Positions 12,225 to 22,600 of a DNA stretch of 64,000 nt are shown here, one piece after another (positions within the stretch are counted from its first letter, which is position 1; each line of letters begins with the position of its first letter). Position numbers and translations under genes: made by a program. A model generated the notes under the pieces. That model was not told the DNA's origin. It made no database searches and saw only the letters and a list, made by a program, of their open reading frames with translations. This stretch comes from Crossaster papposus (lineage: Eukaryota; Echinodermata; Asteroidea; Velatida; Solasteridae). The stretch covers positions 248,001 through 312,000 of the forward strand of contig JBAIAA010000528.1 in assembly GCA_037893245.1 (NCBI GenBank), written 5' to 3'.

Positions 12225-12632
12225 TTGTGACCTGGCACCACGAAATGAGCGGAAAGTCGCACATGGCCAAAACAAGTTATTGGCCGAAACGTCTATTTTT
12301 CAAGTGGGAGGTTTGTTAACGTTGTTACGTACAAAAAAAAACTTCTTTATCATATCCCAAAATTGTATAGCTCAATTAAAACTTTAAAGTGTTTTTTTTG
12401 TGGCTGAATTACACTGATTGATAGTATAGTTGGCACGGTTCACATACTTTGAACTTTGTTTTCTCAAAACAAGGTAGCATGACTACAGCTATTTCACAAG
12501 AGTATAGCAGCGCCTAGGAATAAGCTATAGCAACACACAATACATTATTTGAAAGCTTAGGACTTTTTCTTTCTAGAAATGTAATACTTTTTATTTTGCG
12601 ACTTTCCACCCATTTTGTGGTGCCAGGTCACA
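12225..12632. mobile_element. Mariner-type MITE (TA target)
   Basis: The left end TTGTGACCTGGCACCACG pairs with the right end GGTGCCAGGTCACA, and TA follows at 12633-12634. It is related in sequence to the element at 4798-5436 (shared GTGACCTG.CRCCAC terminus and an AAAGTCGCACAT motif). Confidence 0.7.
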
Positions 12633-12841
12633 TAAGGTAAGATGCCAACCTCAGTGATATGCCAAAATGAAGAGCAAGTTGTGCACCTTATCTAGTGCAT
12701 GTAAAAACCAAATACCTGAAAACAGGATCTAAAGACTCATTTCAAGGGATTCAGTCACATATTTCTTTACTTGGTCTAAACTCACTTTTAACCAAACCGT
12801 TCAAGTGCAAACCTCTAATTTTCGAAGGGCATCATGTCCCG

Positions 12842-13157
12842 TAATAATAATAATAATAACGTTAGTTCTTATACATGTACATGTATAGCGCTTTAGACTC
12901 CCATAATGTGGGTGTATCAAAGCGCTTTACAATTATTATCCCTGTTCACCAGGAACGAAACCATTTCTGCAGCAGCTCAAGATCAGCGCATGTGGTCTCT
13001 ACCTTCACAGGTAACCATTACTCCTAGGTGGGGAGAGGCAATTGTAGCAAAGTGCCTTGCCTAAGAACACAAGCAACATATCCCCTGCCAGGGTTTGAAC
13101 CCACGTACAATCGCACAGGAATCAAACGCCATAACCACTGGACCACAGCGCCCCATA
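12842..13157 (-). mobile_element. tRNA-derived SINE, family A, near full length
   Basis: On the minus strand the head at 13157 reads GGGGCGCTGTGGTCCAGTGG (A-box region), then GGGTTCAAACCC (B box). The body follows, then a 3' end with AAAGCGCTTTGA and TATAGCGC motifs and a (TTA)n tail at 12843-12858. This 3' end is the widespread type that SINEs borrow from partner LINEs. A related copy is at 14735-15020. Confidence 0.8.
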
Positions 13158-13347
13158 CTAAGTAACAGTTTTGTGAATTTCGACAGATTTGGAGATGTAA
13201 AGGCTGTTTCATGAAAGCGAATGTGAACGCAAACTTGTGACTTCCAGGCCAGTTTTCCACAGTGTGAATTCAACAAAAAGTTGGACATGTTTAAATCTTT
13301 AGCAATTTCACCGCAAACACTGCGTGACATTAAATTGCCCTTTTAAA

Positions 13348-13565
13348 CCAGTTCACGCCGGGATTATTTTGACAATGACTGGGCCCAAGCACAGGATTGT
13401 TTTTTACGAACCTCAATTCGTGATAAGGTTCAGGCTGGCATCTGTGAGTAGCACACCCTAGCACAGGCTGTGAGCCGGTCGCTGACAGATATTTCCGACC
13501 CTGCTCGTGACGTGTGTATCCGTCATTTGTATTGAACCGTACACAAATCCTCTGACGCGAACTGG
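13348..13565 (-). mobile_element. TTAA MITE family A, diverged (copy 4)
   Basis: The ends CCAGTTCACGCCGGGATTA and GCGAACTGG are followed by TTAA. The body differs from the main subfamily and resembles copy 10 (23286-23532), suggesting an older subfamily. Confidence 0.75.
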
Positions 13566-13653
13566 TTAAGCTGACCTTACTCTAGCTGGTATAGAATATT
13601 AGTTAAAAAAACTTACAATATAAAACCCTTTCTTCTTATAAACTTTGTGAGGG

Positions 13654-16600
13654 TCAGTGTTGCACAGATTGCTTGCTTTCGACCAGAAGTAATCGTTTTA
13701 CGGTGTTTACTATGTTTGATGCCGTGGGTGAGCAGACCTGCTCCAGCGAGGCAGCGTAGGGCATGGGAGTGTCAGCACCGGTCACTCGCATAGCTGGGGC
13801 ATCGAGGTAATCAAAAGCTTCACCTGATAAAAACAAGATAAATTTAAAAAATATTCAAAAATAATCAATAATCAGGAAATTGAAATTTACTGAGCCACTC
13901 AGTTTGCCCATGGAGCTATGAAGAGAAGGAGTTCGAACGGCCCGCCGCAATTTCCAAGGCAATTATCCGCCAATAATAGTGAAGCATGGATCTATTGTCT
14001 CGCCCACCGCAACCCTATAGAATTCTTCCTGCTGTGCAAACAGATTAACGACCAAGATAAGCCTAGCTGGGTCTTAGTATGCCGACTCCCACGCCGCACG
14101 TCCGTGCATAAAACCCGATTGCAGTTTATTTTATTAAAGTAGTGAACGTTGAAACAATCTAATTATCACATGTGCAGTAGCTTCCCGTGTGTTTTTTATG
14201 CGCCATTTTTATTTCTGCATTCTGTACAAAAAACGGATTTTGCCCGACTTTTCTGTTTCAAATTTGGACCATCTGTTGCCAAGTTACGATAAGTTATTTA
14301 TCAAATCATCCTGAGAAAACTGGGGATTTATTTTATTAATATTAAAAAAGCATAAAATTCCCAAAAAATCAAACTTTTACAGGGTGTTGTGGATGATTTT
14401 CTCTGTCCGTTCGTGTATGGGGCTATAGTGTACGACGGTGTACGTAATTTTTACGTTGCAAAAAACATCGTTCATTTTCGCTCAAATCGTTAAATCTGAC
14501 TCGGTGTAGTACCCTTGCTTTGCGTACGCCGCTCGCTTTTTGCCGACAATGCGCATGTGCAGATCAGCTCCACACATCTCATAATGCTTTCTTTGCGGTC
14601 GCAAGGACGTGCACGTAATGGCTGGTTTGCGGTTAATCTTAACAAATTTAACGAGCGCGGCGTGATAGTTGGTTTGTTTGATCTCCGGATCGTTCGAACT
14701 CCTTCTCTTCATAGCTCCATGGTTTGCCTAAATGTGCGGTGCTTATATAGCGCTTTATCACCAAAGTCTCAAAGCGCTTAACAATATTTTCCCGGTCATT
14801 GGGACAATGAAACATTCCAAATACCATCTAAGCTCCCTGGGGAGTATACAGCTTGATGGTGCCATTTCGGCACAAAGCAGCTAAATCAACCACAATAACC
14901 ATATCTGCCCTCACAGGTACCCATTTACTCCTGGGTGGAGAGAAGCAATGAGAGACAAAGTGCCTTGCCCAAGGACACATGAACCATAGTCCCCGGCTGG
15001 ACTCAAACCCACAACCTGTAGCCTAAAGGTCGTTGATACACAGCACGAAAGTGAACACGCATTTGTGATTCCAAAAGTGCTATTTTGTAGAGACTTAAAT
15101 AAATTAGGTCTCCACAGGGCAAATTCTATAGGTGACAAGGTCTCACAATATTTTCACGAAATAGATATATGGATTTTTCTCCAAAATGGGTAATTTCCAA
15201 AGTATGATAATATATATGGTAGTATATTATGTAGGGGATATTTGGTCGGCATTTCAGCCCGGGGTTTTAGCCCGGGAAAGTAATTCTGGTTGAAATTGGA
15301 GCATTTGGACAATAGCCTTCGACCCTCTGAAGGTCCTCACAAGGATAGTAATTTGAGAATTGTGTGATGTCATTTGTGATCAAGACTAAGCATAGCGACT
15401 TACTCTCCATGACTCTGGCCAGTATTTCTGCCCCGACACCAAACTGTGGCCAGCCGCCTTCGACAGACACCAGGTGGTTGGTTTTCTTGACCGAGCTCAC
15501 GATAGTCTCCTCGTCCATTGGTCTAATGGTGCGCATGTTGATAACCTGCAGTTTATGGAACACAAAGTTCTACTTTTGAAGTGATGTTTTAACCAGTTCG
15601 TGCCGGATGACAAATATAAACGCAAAGTTTTCCCCAGATTCAAAACAAATGACGCATAAACACACCACGAGCAAGGTGGAAAATGTCCGTCAGCAGCGAG
15701 CAAGGCTGGAAATGCGTGGGTGTGCTTCCTGGTACTGGCGGCCTGAACCTGCTTCGGATCGAGTTTTGTTAAAAATAATCCCGCGCGTCGGCTCGGTGAT
15801 GTTAAAATAATCCCGGCGCGAACTGGTTAAATAACCCCAACCCTGCCAGATGCACAGTGCACCAAGTTTGTTACACTTATTAAGGTGCAAGGTGTACCAC
15901 CGGGTAAGGTGGGGTTGTTTTTGTTCTGGATTGTTTTTATTTACCTCAGCTGAGACCCCCTCAGACTGGAGTTGCTTAGCTGCCTCCAGACATCGTTGAA
16001 CGCTGATACTGTGTGCCACTAAGGTCACGTCTGTCCCTTCTCTCTCAATCTTAGCCTTGCCGATAGGAAGGAGGAAATCATCCCTCATGGCTTCATCTGA
16101 CATGTCAAAGGCTGTGCCGTAGAGAAGCTCATTCTCAAGAAAGACCACTGAGGAAACGAAAATGGAAAGTGATGACGGGGCAATATTAGAGAGATTATGT
16201 TTAGGGCTCAAATTATTAAGCGTTCCAAGCCTCACTTTATAATACATTAGTCTATCGTTTAAAGGGGCACTATGTCCTAAAATCACGTATTGGAAAATAT
16301 CATGGTTTGGATTGTTTACTTATCCTATTTCAAACATATGGTTGAAAGGAAACCAACCTATTGTCTTACCGTTCCCGAGAAAAGACGACAAAAACACATT
16401 GTTTAAGTTTGACACGGCGGACATTTTGGGGTATTTGTATACGCATTTCAGCAATCAGGAAATTCTGGGTCGTATCTCATATATTCGGTGCTGCGACAGC
16501 ATCAGACTGGTGCCGCAAATAGTGCATTGAACACACGACCGATATCACACTGGTAGTCAAGGTTCCATGCCACTGTGGGGACTGCGAGATAGCAGAATCG

Positions 16601-19600
16601 CCGCAGCTACACGTTGTCATAAAATCGCAACTACACCCAAACAGCTTGAGTTTTAAGGGGTCAGAAAAGTGACCCCAGAAACTCGTTTTACACAAGAATA
16701 ACACAAAAACACCCAGTTTTTAAAGGATGGTTGCGTCAGGATGTTTATATCTTACTTTTGAATGCTCTCTCCGATTAACATCATTTCGTTAAAAATGAGT
16801 TTTCCAGGAAATAACCCCCTTTAAAATCACAAATTTTAAATTATTCATCATAACAGACTGGTATTAGTTTGTAATTAATTTTATTTCATTACATGTACTT
16901 TTATTGCAAGTTCCAAAAATGAAGATTTTAGTTCGTTTTCAATTGATTAGATGGCCGACCAGGGGCCAATTTCATAGAGCTGCTAAGCACAAAAATGAGC
17001 CGAGCACCAAAAAGTCTTGCTCAAAAATAACGGGTTGCCAGCCAAAACTCTATGTGCATTTCATGCTAAGCAAAAACCAACTGAATATAACTCGGAAACA
17101 ATATATGTTACCTAAGAATTTGGTTTGTAACCCTGTTTTTGACAAGGAAGAATTTTCATGCTAAGCAAAATGTTGTGCTTAGCAATTGGCCCCTGTGGAT
17201 AAGGCCTATAGACTGTTAAACCAGTAATGCTTTTACCTGGATTGTCGTCCCTGATTGCTGTTTTGAGGAGCCCCTTGGCATCCTCCGAGGAGTAAGGGCT
17301 GATCACCTTCAGACCAGGGCAGTGGCCGTACCAGGCCGCAAAACACTGGGAGTGCTGGGCAGCAACACCAGACGCGGCTCCGTTAGGTCCACGGAAGACG
17401 ATTGGTACGGTCATCTTGTAGGAAAAAGTCGTAAGAACACTTGAAAAGTTCCGGCGTAAAAGCCGCTAAATGCCAGCGAAGGATATTTGATTATACATAA
17501 TTTCCTGTGTACTTTGCTCTATTGTAAATCACTCTTGGAGATAGAGACATCAAAGAATGTGTCCCGTATTAAAATTAAAAAAATGTATGCCAGATGTAAC
17601 AGGGACACAACAAATTTGACCTCCAATTGCTGGACTGACCGTTTACCACAGAGATTGATAAGGAATTGTTTCTACAAATTGTACAAATTTTGAAACAAAA
17701 TGCATCCACTTGAACCAGTTCGTGCCGGATGACGAATATAAACGCAAAGTTTTCCCTAGATTCAAAACGGATGACGCATAAACAAGCCAGGCTGAAAATG
17801 TCTGTCAGCAGCGAGCAAGGCTGGAAATGCGTGGGTGTGCTTCCCGGTATTGGCGGCCTGAACCTGCTTCGGATCGAGTTTCGTTAAATAATAATCCCGC
17901 GCAACGGCTCGATGATGTTAAAACAATCCAAGCGCGAACTGGTTAAAACAAGTGTTGACAGCAAAAGTTTCCCTACTTTCCTTGTATCAAGACGCCTCAA
18001 ATTTCTGAACTCCTTGAAGCTCCTTCAATTTGAGTAAAGGAACAGACAGTAATTGCAACGTCTCTCTTTAGGACTCAAATGGAATGGAACCAGATACCTT
18101 CTATCACTATAAATTCTGCCATTTGTCCCTACTATTTCAAATTTGTTGCCTGTACCTTTGAGTGACCCCGTAGCTGTGTTTGGGTGATATCTATGAATAA
18201 AACAATTTAACCGTGATTAACCAGTTCGCGCCGGATGACGTATATAAACGCAAATATTTCCCCAGATTCAAAACGGATGACGCATAAACAAGCCAAGTTC
18301 AAGTTCGGAAATGTATGTCAGCAGCGAGCAAGGCCGGAAATGCGTGGGTGTGATTCCCGGCACTATCAGCCTGAACACGCTTCGGATTGAGTTTCGTTAA
18401 AAATAATCCCGCCCGTGGGCTCGGCGATGTTAAAATAATCTTGGCGCGAACTGATTAACCAAAGACTTACCCTGCCTGCTGACATGTAGTGAGACTTGGC
18501 AGCCGAGTTGATGATCTGATCGATGGCTTGCATGGCAAAGTTGAAGGTCATGAACTCACAGATGGGTCTGAGCCCAGCCTAGAGATCGAGGCAACACAAA
18601 AAAAGAAGGCAGTGTCAATGAAGTTAGGGGGCTAAGTTTTAATAACATGATTTGGACTCGCCTCGATTTCGCCTCGATTTCGCCTCGATTTCGCCTCGAT
18701 TTCGCCTCGATTTCGCCTCGATTTCGCCTCGATTTCGCCTCGATTTCGCCTCGATTTCGCCTCGATTTCGCCTCGATTTCGCCTCGATTTCGCCTCGATT
18801 TCGCCTCGATTTCGCCTCGATTTCGCCTCGATTTCGCCTCGATTTCGCCTCGATTTCGCCTCGATTTCGCCTCGATTTCGCCTCGATTTCGCCTCGATTT
18901 CGCCTCGATTTCGCCTCGATTTCGCCTCGATTTCGCCTCGATTTCGCCTCGATTTCGCCCCGATTTCGCCCCGATTTCGCCCCGATTTCGCCCCGATTTC
19001 GCCCCGATTTCGCCTCGATTTCGCCTCGATTTCGCCTCGATTTCGCCTCGATTTCGCCTCGATTTCGCCTCGATTTCGCCTCGATTTCGCCTCGATTTCG
19101 CCTCGATTTCGCCTCGATTTCGCCTCGATTTCGCCCCGATTTCGCCCCGATTTCGCCCCGATTTCGCCCCGATTTCGCCCCGATTTCGCCCCGATTTCGC
19201 CTCGATTTCGCCTCGATTTCGCCTCGATTTCGCCTCGATTTCGCCTCGATTTCGCCTCGATTTCGCCTCGATTTCGCCTCGATTTCGCCTCGATTTCGCC
19301 TCGATTTCGCCTCGATTTCGCCTCGATTTCGCCTCGATTTCGCCTCGATTTCGCCTCGATTTCGCCTCAATTTCGCCTCGATTTCGCCTCGATTTCGCCT
19401 CGATTTCGCCTCGATTTCGCCTCGATTTCGCCTCGATTTCGCCTCGATTTCGCCTCGATTTCGACTCGAGTTGCAATTTTCGACCGACAATTCGACTCAA
19501 GTCTCTTTGAGCAAGATACCCAAGTCTGTCATCGACAAACAACTTGATTCAACTCTAGTTGAAGTCTTACCAACATTCGAGTCCATGAAATGCATGAATG

Positions 19601-22600
19601 GTATGAACAGTACAAATTTACTTACATTAGCCTACTTCAAGTCAAGTTTCAAGCTAGCAAAAGCGCATTGAATCAAATCACAAAATGCTGAATTGAATCC
19701 TAACCCAGTTTCTGTCTCTGTTTGTGAAACTTTATCAGATGGTGTTTAAATGGTGTTCAGATTGACCCGTACTTGACCTGAAAATTTGACCAGTACTGCG
19801 ACTTGACTCGAGTTGGCTCGACTCACTCGGCTCGACCTTATTGACCAAATGACTAAACTCGACTAAACCAGTTCGCGCCGGATGACGTATATAAACGCAA
19901 AGTTTTCTCCAGATTTAAAACGGATGACGCATAAACACGCCACAAGCAAGGCGCAAAATGTCTGTCAGCAGCGAGCAAGGCCGAAAATGGGTGGGTGTGC
20001 TTCCTAGCACTATCGGCCTGAACCCGCTTAGGATCGAGTTTCGTTAAAAATAATCTTGCCCCTCGGCTCAGTGATGTTAAAATAATTCCGGCGCGAACTG
20101 GTTAAATGGCTGTTTTATAATCACTTCTTACAACACTGCGGTATAGTAGTTGTTTTGTTTCTAGTTTTCCTACTGTAAATCCTCTTGCTTACCATGGCCG
20201 AGCCCACAGCTATCCCAGCAAACCCCATCTCAGTGATGGGTGTATCAAGTATCCTTTTCTCACCATACTTCTCGTATAGACCCCGGGTGACTTTATAGGC
20301 TCCGTCGTAGAGCGCCACCTCTTCCCCCATGATGTAAACCTTCTCATCGCGACCGATTTCCTCATCGAGGGCAGCATTTAACGCATCCCGCACCGTCATC
20401 TGGTATTAATACAAACAAGTGCAAACAAGCATGTTGAAAACAATATCTGAAATTCTTACAAATATCTTAGTTGTTTGCATACTGGCCCTACAAATAGACT
20501 ACTACAAACGTAACCCTAACACCCAATGGGGTATTCTGCGAGTTCTCTTCCACATGGACTGACCCTTAAACCTAACCCCCAAGGGGTATTCTGTGAGTTC
20601 CCTCCCACATGGACTGACCCTTAACCCTAACCATTAAATGGGTATTCTGTGAGTTCCCTTCCACATGGACTGACCCTTAATTAACCCTAACCCCCAAGGG
20701 GTATTCTAGTGAGTTCCCTTCCACACTGACTGACCCTTAACCAGTTCGCGCCGGGATTATTTTAACATCGCCGAGCCCAGGGGCAGGATTATTTTTAACG
20801 AAACTCGATCGAAGCGGGTTCAGGCTGATAGTGCCGGGAAGCACACCCACGCATTTCCGGCCTTGCTCGCTGCTCACATACATTTATGAACTTGAACTTG
20901 GCGTGTTTATGCGTCATCCGTTTTGAATTTGGGGACATTTTTGCATTTATATACGTCATCCGGCGCGAACTGGTTAAAGGTAGTATACACCATTTGCAGA
21001 TATCGAAAAATATTTACTACCGAATTATTACAAAATATCTTACTCAGTTGAAACTAAATAATGATTCTAGGCATCCAGCAAAATAATTGCGCTAGATATC
21101 CGGACGGTGATCGCGAAAAAACAAAGATAACATAAGAATAACTGCTCGACGCCGGTTGAAAACAAACGCTGTTTTTCGTGCTTTTCTCGGCATCCATGAT
21201 TGTAAAACTTCGGACAGGTCAGTTAAACGATATTTACTATAAAATACAACCCCCCAAATCTACCCATTCATGAAAATTCAAGCAATTACCAATAGTGTAT
21301 CCTACCTTTAACCCTAACCCTTAAAGGGGTATTTTGTGAGTTCCCTCCCACATGAACTGACCCTTAACCCTAACCCTTAAATGGGTATTCTGTGAGTTCC
21401 CTTCCACATGGACTGACCCTTAACCCTAACCCTTAAATGGGTATTCTGCGAGTTCCCTTCCACATGGACTGACCCTTAACGCTAACTCTTAAATGGGTAT
21501 TCTGTGGGTTCCCTTCCACATGGACTCACCCTTAACCCTAACTCTTAAATGGGTATTCTGTGGGTTCCCTTCCACATGGACTGACCCTTAACCCTAACCC
21601 TTAAATAGCCTGGACGAAACGAAGGGCGCCCTCGGATCGAAAAGGGGGTAAAAACGACGTCAAATGTCATATTTTGTGTCAAAAATAAATTATTTCTCTC
21701 TGGAAACACAGTTACAAATAATTCCACACAAGGCACATACAAAACTTTCACTTTTTTACACTTTCCCGCAGTTTTGATTAAAATATGATATAAAATTGAG
21801 GCAAAAACATCGTCCGAAAATGGCCCAAAAAGCAAAAATCGACTTTTAAATTTCCCGCTCCGCGCGGCTCCAAAAGTGGGCCAATGAGAGGCTCCATTTG
21901 TAGATCGGGAGGGCATTGCCGTTTCCCAATCAATTTTAACAGTTTTAGTCTTAAATTAAAGCAAAAACATGATTCTGTAACTAGCATATGCGTACTAAAC
22001 GCGATATGAATATTAATTAGGTCTTAAAACAAAATAAAACCTTAAAAAGCGAACAACTTCAGATTCCTAGGTAGTACGCCCTCCCCCATATATCATTGGA
22101 AAGTCTATGTCATGCTCTATCCGTTCGTGTATAGGTCGTACCTTGAGATTGAGAGGCACTGTGAGATAAAGAGAGTTTACTAAATTGTGTTTCAGCCAGT
22201 CTGTGATCGGCCTCTAAATGCGCACACCGGCAACGGAGCCGGTGCCAGACTCGCCACGTTGCGCAATTTTCACACAATGCACGTGTGCGCGTGGGCACGC
22301 CGCGTCTGTACCGTATACTCGACTATGGACCAATGGTGTACATGTACACTGTACATAATGTATGTACACGCGTTGTTGTTTGGATTCACTGTGTTTGCAT
22401 GGATCGTTGTTGGATTATAATTATGGGAATATCGGTCACTTTCGTTGTTTTTTAAGGTAATATTCAATTTCTGTTCTTTTTCTACATTCATTTTATTGAG
22501 AAAAATCGGCCAGATATTTTTGTAGATACAATTTTCTGAAAAGGCCCAAAGTTACGTAATTCTATAATGTGTCATTAGAGCTATCCATGGCCTTGAGAAG

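Noticed and set aside
13918-14712. Two mirrored small frames both starting MKRRSSN
   Set aside because: They are the inverted ends of the MITE at 13909-14721, not paralogous genes.
18556-19671. Four overlapping frames of 283-339 codons rich in R, N, E or S, P, R, F
   Set aside because: Artefacts of the 11-bp array, open in multiple frames on both strands. The array lies in a PDHB intron.
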